From: an uncultured Opitutia bacterium
GTDB lineage: Bacteria; Verrucomicrobiota; Verrucomicrobiia; Opitutales; Opitutaceae
Length of the DNA stretch: 52,932 nt
Assembly (NCBI GenBank): GCA_903862955.1
Contig: CAIPAH010000031.1
Span: 1-52,932, forward strand
Direction of reading: 5' to 3'
Shown piece after piece: positions 26,214-37,026 of this stretch. The notes under the pieces were generated by a model, which saw only the letters and a list, made by a program, of their open reading frames with translations, searched no databases and had not been told where the DNA came from. The translations under genes and the position numbers were made by a program. Numbering within the stretch: the stretch's first letter is position 1; each line of letters begins with the position of its first letter.

Positions 26214-28469
26214 CTAACGGTTGACGCGGATCATCCGCGCCACGGCGGAACGAAATTCGCTGATCGCGAAGGGCTTTGAGAGACACGTGAGCTGGTGCTC
26301 CGCGAGGAAGGTTTGAAACGTGTCGCTCACCACGTCGCCGGTCATGAACAGCGTGCGCTTCGCCGACTCCGGATGCGTCGCGAGCAGGTGCTCGTGGAGC
26401 CGGATGCCGTTCAAGCCGGGCATCTTCCAATCTGACACCAGCACGTCGAATTTCTTGCGGGCCATCAGCTCCAGCGCCTGCTGGCCGCTCGACGCCGTCT
26501 CCACGGCATGTCCCTCGGTGCGTAACAGCTCGCTCGCGAGGTCGAGGATCCACTGTTCGTCGTCGATCACGAGGATCGTCTTGCCCGTCGGCGCGCCCGG
26601 CGCCGCAAACGGGAACGGCGTGCCGCTCCGCCGCACGGACGGCGCCGTGTTGCTGGCCACCGGCAGCTCGATCAGGAACGTCGCGCCGTGGCCCGGCTCG
26701 CTCTGCGCACTGATCTTGCCGCCGTGTTCCTGGATGAGGCCGTAGGACAAGCTCAGCCCGAGGCCGGTGCCCTTGCCCGCCGGCTTCGTTGTGAAAAACG
26801 GGTCGAAGATGCGCGCGAGGTGCTGCGGCTTGATGCCCGGGCCGTTGTCCTGGAATTCGATCACCACCCAGCCGTCCTCGCTGTGCGTCCGGATGACAAT
26901 GCAGCCCTCCTGCTGGATCGGCTCAATCGCCTGCCGGGCGTTGCCGAGGATGTTCACGAACACCTGCTGCAGCTGGTGCGGATCGGCCATGATCTGCGGC
27001 AGCGTCGGGGCAAACTCCTTCACGATCGAAACGTTGCTGGTGCGCAGGTCATACGCCATGATCTCCAAAACCTCGTCGATGACTGTATGCAGGTCCACGA
27101 GCTTGCGCACGGGCGCCTCCTGCCGGGCAAAACTGAGCAGGCTGTGCACGATCTTGTGGCAGCGGTGCGCGCTCTTCGCGATGCGCTCGAGATGGCCCTT
27201 GGTTTTCTCGTCCGTCTGCGCCGTCTGCAGCAGCTCCGAGAAGCCGATGACCGCCGTGAGCGGGTTGTTCAACTCGTGCGCCACGCCGGCGACGAACTGC
27301 CCGACCGCGGAGAGTTTCTCGCTCTGGATCAGCTGCTCCTGCGTCGACTTGACCGTCTGCATCGCCCGCTCCAGCTCCACGCGCGAGTTCTGCAGGTTCG
27401 TCGTCATCTGGTTGAACGTCACCGCCAGTTCGCCGCATTCGTCATTCGAGAACCGTTCGATGCGCCGCGAAAAATCGCCGCGCCCAACCGCTTCGGCGCT
27501 GTCCCGCAGTTCGCGCAAGGGCCGCGTCACGCGGCCGATAAAGAACCACACTACGAGCGCGCTAGCGACGACGCCGGCCAGGCTGATGCCCAGCACACGG
27601 TAGCGGGTAACGTCCGAGGCATCCAAGCGCTGCTCATATGACGACAACAGCACGAAATGAAAACCCTGCGACGACGCCGTCCGCCCGTAATCCCCCGTGA
27701 GCGCCAGAAAATGTTCATCCTTGATGACCGCCTCCTGGGGTTCCGCATCCTCCCCCGTCGGCGCGCCCGCGGCCGGCGAATTCGCCCAGCCCAACACCGC
27801 CGCCTTGGTCGTCGGGCCGCGCAGCGTCGAGCCCACCACCACGCCATTGGCCAGCAGCATGACTTCCGTCTGCGGCGGCTTGAGCTGCTGCAACACGGTT
27901 TCGCTGAGGTGGACGCCCGCGACGAGCACGCCGGCCAGCCCGCGCTCCGGCACGGTGACCGGCACTGCGACTACATTCAGCGCCTGGTCCCCGAGCACCT
28001 GGCTCCCCGTGCCCACGTCGCCGCCCAGTGCCACGCGGATCGGCCCGGAGACGTCACGCGCGAAGTCTTCCAAGGACAATTTGTCGCCGCGCCGCGCGCC
28101 CGTGTAATATTTCCCATCCGGGCGGACAAAGACGAGCACCTCGGTGTCATCGGCAAATTCCTCCAGCAGCTCGCCGAGATAGGCCTGCATCGTGTTCGCG
28201 TCGCCCAACCGCACCGCGGTTTGGAATCGCGAGTCGCTGATGACATTGCGGTACCGCGAAACCAGGCTGTTGGCCCGGTTGGCGAGTGACTGGACAAACA
28301 CCGCGCGCGACGTCGTCAGCGCCTGTCCGGCGGACTCGAGGGTCTGCCGCTTGATGCTCTTGTCGGTGATCCAGAGTGTGATGGCCGGCAGGACGATGAG
28401 CAGGGTCAACACCGCTGCCATGACCTTGGCCTGCAGGCTGAACCAGAGCGGTCGGCGGGGCGTGGACAT
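26214..28469 (-). CDS. Hybrid sensor histidine kinase with C-terminal receiver domain
   Basis: This 751-residue membrane kinase probably senses a periplasmic cue. A helix at about 14-34 and a second at about 293-313 enclose an extracytoplasmic sensor of about 260 residues that looks like a single Cache domain. HAMP follows at about 314-367, then a coiled stretch, HisKA with His399 in GVAHELNNPLTAV, HATPase with the N box (QQVFVNILGNARQAIEP), DNGPGI and GKGTGLGLSLSYG. A receiver (631-751) has Asp681 as the phosphate acceptor in VSDWKMPG. No separate DNA-binding regulator is adjacent. It is the last gene of a three-gene operon. Confidence 0.92.
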   Translation of the reverse strand: MSTPRRPLWFSLQAKVMAAVLTLLIVLPAITLWITDKSIKRQTLESAGQALTTSRAVFVQSLANRANSLVSRYRNVISDSRFQTAVRLGDANTMQAYLGELLEEFADDTEVLVFVRPDGKYYTGARRGDKLSLEDFARDVSGPIRVALGGDVGTGSQVLGDQALNVVAVPVTVPERGLAGVLVAGVHLSETVLQQLKPPQTEVMLLANGVVVGSTLRGPTTKAAVLGWANSPAAGAPTGEDAEPQEAVIKDEHFLALTGDYGRTASSQGFHFVLLSSYEQRLDASDVTRYRVLGISLAGVVASALVVWFFIGRVTRPLRELRDSAEAVGRGDFSRRIERFSNDECGELAVTFNQMTTNLQNSRVELERAMQTVKSTQEQLIQSEKLSAVGQFVAGVAHELNNPLTAVIGFSELLQTAQTDEKTKGHLERIAKSAHRCHKIVHSLLSFARQEAPVRKLVDLHTVIDEVLEIMAYDLRTSNVSIVKEFAPTLPQIMADPHQLQQVFVNILGNARQAIEPIQQEGCIVIRTHSEDGWVVIEFQDNGPGIKPQHLARIFDPFFTTKPAGKGTGLGLSLSYGLIQEHGGKISAQSEPGHGATFLIELPVASNTAPSVRRSGTPFPFAAPGAPTGKTILVIDDEQWILDLASELLRTEGHAVETASSGQQALELMARKKFDVLVSDWKMPGLNGIRLHEHLLATHPESAKRTLFMTGDVVSDTFQTFLAEHQLTCLSKPFAISEFRSAVARMIRVNR

Positions 28470-28472
28470 GGG

Positions 28473-29162
28473 TTAGGATTGCGGGAGTTCCCCCAGCCCC
28501 AGGGCAAAATCCACCCGCACCTCGCCGTCCGCCGGCACCGTGACCAGCTTGACCTGCGCCGGGAACCGCTCGTGCCAGGCCCGCAGCTTGTAGACGCCGG
28601 GGGGCACGTCCTTGATCACGAACCGGCCCTTCGCGTCCACCTTGGCGAAGTAGATGTTTGGCACCACGAGGACGATGCAGTGCATCTTGGTGTGGATCGC
28701 GCAGAACACGTCCACACGGCCCACTTCGTCAAATTTCTGCTCCGGGACTTTCTCCTTCTTGTAGTAACCCAGGTCGAAGGACTTCGTGTCGGAAATCGAG
28801 TAGACGTTGTGGTAAATGTCGTCGTCGTTGGGCCACCGCACCGTCGTCCCGACCGCCACGGGCAGGACGTGCGGATCGAAGCTCGCGTCGCGCTGCGTCG
28901 TGACCGCGGCCAGTTGCGGCGCCACCGGCGGAGCGCCGGGCACGGCTTGGTCGATGTAAACCACGAAGTCCCGGAGCCGGTCGTAGTCGATCCGCTCCGC
29001 AAACTTGTAGCGGCGGCTTTCATACGCCCCACCCCCGCCCGCCGCGGCCGGCGGCTCGGGCGGTGGCAGGGCGCGCACGGTGCCGACAATTGTGCCGGCG
29101 CGAGCGGCCGTGAGCCCGGCGAGGCCCAGACAAAGCAGCAGCAACTTCGGGTTCATTCTCAT
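28473..29162 (-). CDS. Exported cupredoxin-like protein with carboxypeptidase-regulatory-like domain
   Basis: The 229-residue product has a signal peptide (LLLLCLGLAGLTAARA, cut near residue 22). The middle looks like a blue-copper fold with a probable full ligand set: a His in DDIYHNV, and Cys, His and Met in VFCAIHTKMH. The last 60 residues (DAKGRFVIKDVPPGVYKLRAW) match a carboxypeptidase regulatory-like beta-sandwich. Similar proteins in methylamine-utilisation and redox loci are predicted to be periplasmic. It is 3 nt from both the kinase and the porin gene. Confidence 0.8.
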   Translation of the reverse strand: MRMNPKLLLLCLGLAGLTAARAGTIVGTVRALPPPEPPAAAGGGGAYESRRYKFAERIDYDRLRDFVVYIDQAVPGAPPVAPQLAAVTTQRDASFDPHVLPVAVGTTVRWPNDDDIYHNVYSISDTKSFDLGYYKKEKVPEQKFDEVGRVDVFCAIHTKMHCIVLVVPNIYFAKVDAKGRFVIKDVPPGVYKLRAWHERFPAQVKLVTVPADGEVRVDFALGLGELPQS

Positions 29163-29165
29163 CAG

Positions 29166-30527
29166 TTAAAATTTGAGTCCCACCTCGGCCGCGAGCAAAT
29201 CCTCGTGGTTGCGCGATTCGCCCGTCGTCGTCCGGCCCCATTCCCAGCTATACTCGAGCTTCAGCACCAGCGGCGGCCCCATGCGGTAGCCAAACCCCAG
29301 GCTCAACCGCCGCAGGTCTTCGGTGAACGTCGGTCGGAAGAAATACTGGCCCATGCTGCCCAGCCCGGCGAGCGGGTAGCCGTGCGGCGCGTCGATTGCG
29401 GAATAGCGCATCGCGCCGTAGAGCTGTTCGGAAATCGACTGCATCGCCTCGAGGTAGCCGTAGCGCATCCGCCGGGAATTATCCACGAGCGGGTCGTTGT
29501 CGTCGAATTGCACCTGCCCCAGCGCCGCGCTCACCTTGCCGTTGGACCACTTCGCCACCGCGTCCGCCTCGTAGAGGTTCGCCCAGAAATTCGTCGTCCG
29601 GCTGGCAGGACCGAGCGCGCGGAAGAAGCCGTTCGCAAACCACAGCGCGGAGAGGTTGTCGCCCTGCGACGTGACCGGCGAAACCGTGGCGAGCTTGCCC
29701 GTGCGCATCGCGCTCGCGCTCAGGTGCAGCCAGGGCAGCGGATCCCAGCCCAGGCGCGCGGTGAATGACTTGGACGAGTGATAGTCCCGCAACTGGCTGA
29801 GTCCGCCGTTCTGCACGGCGACGACATACTGCCAGGTGCCGGCCGAGCCGTATAATTCCGCGCCCTCGTCCGGTCCCCAGATGTCGCTCAGGGAATGCGA
29901 TACGAGCGGATTTTCCACCGGGCCGCGCACGAGATACTCCTCGCCAAAGGGCGTGTTGATGCTGCCGAACCGCAGGTTCATCGAGTCCGGCCGGCCCCAC
30001 GGCGCACCCAGCCGCTCGAAGTCCGCATACAGTTCGCCGAACTGGAAATTGCCCGTGCTGGATTCGCGCGTGAGCAGCTTCAGCTCGCTGAAGAAATAGA
30101 CGTCCTGCCACACCGGCGCCTCCGCGGTGATCGTCGTGTCATCGACGCGGAACTCGCCGTTGGGAAACTGCCCTTCGCTGCCGGAGGAAAAATACGCCAG
30201 GCCCGCCTCGCCCGCGATCCGCACTTCGTGGTCGCGCGACTGCTCCACCGGGATCGCGGTTTCCTTCGGGCCGGCGTCCGCCTGCTCCCGCAATCCCTGC
30301 AAATCACGCTGCTGGCGTTCCGTGGCGCGCCGGATTTCCTGCACTTGCGCGTTCAGCGCCTCGATCGTCTTTTGCTGCGCCTTCACCTGCTCCTGCAGCA
30401 GCCGGTTCTGCTCGATGACGGCCTGCAACGCCGGGTCGGTCGACGCCGTCTTTTGCGCCCAAGCCACGCCGCTCCCGAGGCCGAGACCCAGACACAGAAT
30501 CGGGAGAATGCTGCGCGTGCCTGTCAT
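29166..30527 (-). CDS. OprO/OprP-like outer-membrane porin
   Basis: From the ATG at 30527 the product has 453 residues. A signal peptide (about 1-25, ending VAWAQ) is followed by a coiled coil at about 30-80, rich in Gln and Glu (LLQEQVKAQQKTIEALNAQV), as in phosphate-selective porins that carry a periplasmic coiled coil. The rest is an amphipathic beta-barrel of alternating Tyr/Phe/Trp strands and ends in Phe (AAEVGLKF), as outer-membrane proteins do. It is the first gene of the operon with the cupredoxin-like protein and the kinase. The solute is unknown. Confidence 0.82.
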   Translation of the reverse strand: MTGTRSILPILCLGLGLGSGVAWAQKTASTDPALQAVIEQNRLLQEQVKAQQKTIEALNAQVQEIRRATERQQRDLQGLREQADAGPKETAIPVEQSRDHEVRIAGEAGLAYFSSGSEGQFPNGEFRVDDTTITAEAPVWQDVYFFSELKLLTRESSTGNFQFGELYADFERLGAPWGRPDSMNLRFGSINTPFGEEYLVRGPVENPLVSHSLSDIWGPDEGAELYGSAGTWQYVVAVQNGGLSQLRDYHSSKSFTARLGWDPLPWLHLSASAMRTGKLATVSPVTSQGDNLSALWFANGFFRALGPASRTTNFWANLYEADAVAKWSNGKVSAALGQVQFDDNDPLVDNSRRMRYGYLEAMQSISEQLYGAMRYSAIDAPHGYPLAGLGSMGQYFFRPTFTEDLRRLSLGFGYRMGPPLVLKLEYSWEWGRTTTGESRNHEDLLAAEVGLKF

Positions 30528-30605
30528 GGGGATAACGGCGGGAAAACTACCCGCGGCCCCTCCCGCTGGCAAGCATCGTAGCGTCACACACTTGGCGGAA
30601 ATTGC

Positions 30606-32897
<2,292 letters not shown>

Positions 32898-32961
32898 CTA
32901 TTCCAAGGGTTGCAACTCGCGGTCCGCCCTGAAGGTTTTGCGCGAGCCGCCCCACTTTCCC

Positions 32962-34467
32962 ATGCTGCAAAGAATCTATCGCCTGGCCGAGAATGGCACG
33001 ACCATCGGCCGTGAACTGCAGGCCGGCGCGACCACGTTCGCCGCGATGGCCTACATCCTCGCCGTCAATCCCGCCATCCTGGCGGCCGCGGGGATGCCCC
33101 AGGCCGCCTTGATCACGGTCACGGCGATCACCGCCGCCATTAGCACCCTGCTGATGGGCTTCCTGACCAACTACCCGCTGGCGCTGGCCCCGGGCATGGG
33201 CGTGAACGCCTATTTCGCCTTCACCATCTGCCTCGGCCTCCACGTGACGTGGCAATCCGCGCTCGGCCTCGTGTTCGTGAACGGCTGCATCTTCCTGCTC
33301 CTGTCCGTGACTGGCGTGCGGGAAAAAATCATCGCCGCGATCCCCCACCAGCTGAAACTGGCCATCACCTGCGGCATCGGCATCTTCATCGCGTTCATCG
33401 GCCTGAAAAACGGTGGCCTCGTGGTCGCCAGCCCGGCGACTTTCATCACGCACGGCGACTTCGGCTCGCCCGCGGTGCCGCTTTGCTTCGGTGGCATCCT
33501 GTTCACCGGCGTGCTCATCGCGCGCCGGGTGCCCGGGGCGATCATCCTGTCGATCCTCGCCGTGACCGTCGTGGGGCTGTTCGTTTCGAATGGCACCGGC
33601 GGCACGGTCACCACGATGCCGCATGCGCTGTTTTCGCTGCCGGCTTCACCGGCGCCAACGATGCTCCAGCTCAACTTTGACCTGCTGTTTCATGACCTCG
33701 GCAAGGCGCTGCCGATCATCCTCACGCTGCTGCTCGTGGACATGTTCGACAACATCGGCACGCTGATCGGCGTGACCGAGCGCGCGGGCTTGCTCGACAA
33801 GGACGGCAAGCTGCCCAAGGCGGGCAAGGCGCTGATCGCCGACTCCATCGCCGCCATCCTGAGCTCGCTCTTCGGCACCTCGACGGTGGTCAGCTACATC
33901 GAGTCCGCCTCGGGCGTGGAAGCGGGTGGCCGCACCGGGTTGACCGGCGCCGCGGCCGCCGTGCTGTTCCTGCTCGCGCTGTTCCTGACGCCCGTGATCC
34001 TCGCGATTCCGCCCGCGGCGACCGCGCCCGCGCTGGTGATCGTGGGCATCTTCATGTTCCAGTCGGTGGCGAAGCTGGACTTGGAGGATTTCACGCAGCT
34101 GGCGCCGGCTTTCCTCATCATCGCCGGAATCCCACTCTGCTTCAGCATCGCCGAAGGCATCGGCCTCGGCCTCATCGCCTACGCCGTGCTACACCTCTGC
34201 ACGGGCCGCGCCCGCGAGGTGCCGATGATTGGTTATGTCCTCGCGCTCAGGGTAATAGTGGAGGTGTTCGGAAGGTGCTTCGCCGACGACGATAATTTTC
34301 GGCGACATCTTTTTGAGCATCGAATCGGGAATTCTGCCGCTCTCTCTGCCGTGGTGCGGAGCGAAGAGAATGTCCACCTTGGGGAGCGTTATATCAGCCT
34401 CGATCGACTCCATGAACGCGGTTTCCAAATCGCCCATCCAGAGGAACGTCGCTCCGCCTTCCAGTGA
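32962..34467 (+). CDS. NCS2/AzgA-type purine permease with replaced C-terminus
   Basis: The 501-residue product starts at the ATG at 32962 and is an adenine/guanine/hypoxanthine-type permease with about 12 membrane segments. Clear motifs are GATTFAAMAYILAVNP, APGMGVNAYFAF, DMFDNIGTLIGV and GTSTVVSYIESASGVEAGGRTGLT. Homology should end near residue 430-440 with a last helix; here it stops at YVLAL (34248). The last 72 residues are an artefact of reading through antisense hydrolase DNA. The family's last dozen residues are therefore lost and replaced by RVIVEVFGRCF onwards, so the protein may be impaired. Confidence 0.88.
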   Translation: MLQRIYRLAENGTTIGRELQAGATTFAAMAYILAVNPAILAAAGMPQAALITVTAITAAISTLLMGFLTNYPLALAPGMGVNAYFAFTICLGLHVTWQSALGLVFVNGCIFLLLSVTGVREKIIAAIPHQLKLAITCGIGIFIAFIGLKNGGLVVASPATFITHGDFGSPAVPLCFGGILFTGVLIARRVPGAIILSILAVTVVGLFVSNGTGGTVTTMPHALFSLPASPAPTMLQLNFDLLFHDLGKALPIILTLLLVDMFDNIGTLIGVTERAGLLDKDGKLPKAGKALIADSIAAILSSLFGTSTVVSYIESASGVEAGGRTGLTGAAAAVLFLLALFLTPVILAIPPAATAPALVIVGIFMFQSVAKLDLEDFTQLAPAFLIIAGIPLCFSIAEGIGLGLIAYAVLHLCTGRAREVPMIGYVLALRVIVEVFGRCFADDDNFRRHLFEHRIGNSAALSAVVRSEENVHLGERYISLDRLHERGFQIAHPEERRSAFQ

Positions 34468-34965
34468 GTATTTGATAATGGCAGAGATGTTGTTGGGGCT
34501 CCCTCCTTCTGCCGCAGCCTGCAGCGCCTCCTTGAAGTGCGCATTTTCTGTTTTCGGCCAAAGGATCTGGATTCCAGAAGCCTTCCTTACTTCATCCGAT
34601 TGGTTCATCCACTTCCGGTTGCACCCCTCGTAGATGTAAAACGCGTTGTCAGCGTCACGAAACGCCCGGTATTTCACAAAATCTTCGCTCTCGTCAGGCT
34701 TTGTCGCTGCATTCTTTACGCAATAAAAGTTGGCGATGCCGATCTTCTCGTTCAACGCGATCAGACCTTGAAGGTGGTCCTCGTCCGGGTGAGTGGAGAT
34801 AAAGCGCGTAATCCCCTTGTTCTTACTGAGCGCCGAAATTTGCGCTAGGATTGGCTCTTCTGTATTCTCATCGAGACAACAGTCGATAATGGTGAAATTA
34901 TCGCTGTCATGGTTGATGTAAAACATGTCACCCTCACCAACTGAATGGGATCTGATTTGGCTCAT
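34189..34965 (-). CDS. Metallo-beta-lactamase-fold hydrolase, last gene of the BREX operon
   Basis: The 258-residue product has the zinc motif STHPDEDHLQG (HxDxDH) near residues 58-68, and downstream FLWMGDLE and LFAPHHGRESG, as in ComEC-like MBL hydrolases. Its start is 6 nt after the brxL stop. The gene is low in GC compared with pglZ and the core genome. The family usually continues after GEAPSEHLxYY with about 15 further residues; here YYP is followed by residues read antisense from the permease gene, so the tail is replaced. The fold allows nuclease, phosphodiesterase or other activity; the substrate is unknown. Confidence 0.8.
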   Translation of the reverse strand: MSQIRSHSVGEGDMFYINHDSDNFTIIDCCLDENTEEPILAQISALSKNKGITRFISTHPDEDHLQGLIALNEKIGIANFYCVKNAATKPDESEDFVKYRAFRDADNAFYIYEGCNRKWMNQSDEVRKASGIQILWPKTENAHFKEALQAAAEGGSPNNISAIIKYSLEGGATFLWMGDLETAFMESIEADITLPKVDILFAPHHGRESGRIPDSMLKKMSPKIIVVGEAPSEHLHYYPEREDITNHRHLAGAARAEV

Positions 34966-34971
34966 TGGTGG

Positions 34972-37026
34972 TTATTCGACGAGCATCTTGAAGACGGCAT
35001 CGACGCTGTCGCGGTAGAACTCGATGGTCAGCTTGGTCCAGTATTCGTCAGGCAGGTCGTTGAGTTGCCGGCGAGCCGAGACCGGTAGCAGTAGCACTTG
35101 GGCGCGCTTGTCTACTGCTAGTTCAACGACCTTCGCCGCATTGGGCAGGATTTCCACTGAGCCGCCCAGATTGAGTGATCCGGCGATAATCGCGCCGCCA
35201 CGCGTGTTCTTTCCCAAGAGCGCGCCGCAAAGAGCGACAAGGACGGGCAGGCCTAGCCCAGCACCCGTCTTCTCCGAATCGATGGCGCGCATCTGAATCG
35301 AGAACTCTTCTTCACGGGGGTTACGGTCACCGACGAGTTCTTTTGCGCGGGTGTAGAGATTTTGTTCTCCGACCTTCACGCTTTCCCGAAATGGCGGGGG
35401 CGTTGGCTGATTGAGCACCCGCACGCCCGATCCTGGGCCGCAGGTAACTTCGAGCCGGTAAAGTGCCGTCCCGGTTTCGGGTGATCCGGGGCTGGCCGCC
35501 CACACTTGTCCCGGCGGCAGCGGGTCGGTTTCTATTGCTTCGTCACTATGCAGCTCGGGTGTGGCTACGAACTGCTCCACCCCGTCCGCGCCCATGATAT
35601 AGCTGAAATGGGTGTTGCGAAATTCGCTTTTGAACACGCGCTTTTGCTGCTCCTTCACCCGGCGCCGCGATTCCAGCGCAAGGCGGACCATCCACTCCAA
35701 ATCTTCGTCGGCCACGGGCTGGCTCGGTTCGGGAAACACGAGCTTCAGCAATCCGTTCAACGTCTTGTTGACGGCTTCGATGTCACGGCCGCTGAGCGCA
35801 CCGCCAAGATGCACCCGGCCTTGCAATGGTGCCAAGCGGTTACTGGACCGCAGGCGAGTCCAGGCTTCACTCAGGAAGTCGCTGACCAACCCGAAATGCT
35901 GGGTGAGATGTTCGTTCGGGTTAAGTTTGGGAAAATCCCAGCCCGAGACATAGCTGTGAAGTCGGTCCATGAACGCGGTATCGTTGCGCATTTCCGGAGG
36001 GAGCGGGCTGAGCAAATGGCCGATGCGCTGCTGCTGCTCCACATCCACATCGAGGTTGCCGACCATCACGAGGCTGCCTTCGGCCCGGATGTTGTCTTTG
36101 CCCCGGCTGAATTGGCCGGAGGCCATGTAGCCCTTCATTATATTAACCCCGTCCTTCTGGTCGAAGGAGATGCCCGACACCTCGTCGAAGCACACAACGT
36201 CGTATTGGCATACAAGGCCGCGCTGGCCGCTGGCGTTATTGACGAACATCTTTGCCACGGTGGCTTTGCCGCCTGAGATCAGGTGCGCGTAAGGCGAAAT
36301 CTGCTGGAAAAGATGGCTCTTGCCGGTGCCGCGCGGTCCCAGCTCGACCAGGTTGTAGTTGCGCTCCACGAACGGGACCATCCGCAACAGTGTGACCTTC
36401 TTTGCGCGGTCCGATAGAGCGGATGGCTCCAAGCCGATGGACCGGATGAGAAAGTCGATCCATTCCTGCGTGGTGAATGCCGCACGCCCTTTGCCGTAAA
36501 CCTCAAGAATATCGGCCTTCGACATCTGAATCGGCCGGATGCTTTCGATGCCGAACGGCCGACCACCCTGCTCCTGCGCGATCACGCCATCATAACCGAG
36601 GGTCACTTCCGCAAAAAAACCATCCGTGAGCATCCGCTCGTTATCCGTGACCATCTGACCGGAGATGCGCACATCGCGTAGCGCGAGGCTCGGCAGCTCG
36701 GCGACGTAGCAGTCGTTCTTCGCGTCGAGCCGCGCTTTAACGAGGTCGATGATACGCACTGAGCCTTCCTCTTTGGCGCGTGCCTTGAAGAGTTCCTCAT
36801 CACCGGTGCGCACTGTCCGGTCTTTGAGCTGTTGCTCGACGATGCCGAGGCCCTCGGCGATTTCCGCTTCGTTCACGCTGGCGCAGTAGCGGCCGAGCAG
36901 AAACTCCACCACATAGGTGGGCACGGGATACTGTCGTGCGTATTTCCGCACTAAATCCTTTCGGACGAGGAAGCCGTCGTAGGTCTTGGCCGCCAGTGAA
37001 TCAAGGTGATCGAGTTCCATGCTCAT
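34972..37026 (-). CDS. brxL: BREX system Lon protease-like protein BrxL
   Basis: BrxL is an AAA+ DNA-binding ring protein needed for BREX phage defence. I chose the ATG at 37026, which overlaps the pglZ stop as ATGA, giving 684 residues, the usual BrxL size; the frame is open to 37437 but that part is antisense to pglZ. Walker A is GPRGTGKSH at 230-238 and Walker B has Asp281/Glu282 in VCFDEVSG. The C-terminal Lon-like domain (about 515-684) contains KTGAGLGLP at 586-594 where Lon has its Ser motif, so the catalytic Ser is apparently absent; a Lys is present near 632. Confidence 0.93.
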   Translation of the reverse strand: MSMELDHLDSLAAKTYDGFLVRKDLVRKYARQYPVPTYVVEFLLGRYCASVNEAEIAEGLGIVEQQLKDRTVRTGDEELFKARAKEEGSVRIIDLVKARLDAKNDCYVAELPSLALRDVRISGQMVTDNERMLTDGFFAEVTLGYDGVIAQEQGGRPFGIESIRPIQMSKADILEVYGKGRAAFTTQEWIDFLIRSIGLEPSALSDRAKKVTLLRMVPFVERNYNLVELGPRGTGKSHLFQQISPYAHLISGGKATVAKMFVNNASGQRGLVCQYDVVCFDEVSGISFDQKDGVNIMKGYMASGQFSRGKDNIRAEGSLVMVGNLDVDVEQQQRIGHLLSPLPPEMRNDTAFMDRLHSYVSGWDFPKLNPNEHLTQHFGLVSDFLSEAWTRLRSSNRLAPLQGRVHLGGALSGRDIEAVNKTLNGLLKLVFPEPSQPVADEDLEWMVRLALESRRRVKEQQKRVFKSEFRNTHFSYIMGADGVEQFVATPELHSDEAIETDPLPPGQVWAASPGSPETGTALYRLEVTCGPGSGVRVLNQPTPPPFRESVKVGEQNLYTRAKELVGDRNPREEEFSIQMRAIDSEKTGAGLGLPVLVALCGALLGKNTRGGAIIAGSLNLGGSVEILPNAAKVVELAVDKRAQVLLLPVSARRQLNDLPDEYWTKLTIEFYRDSVDAVFKMLVE

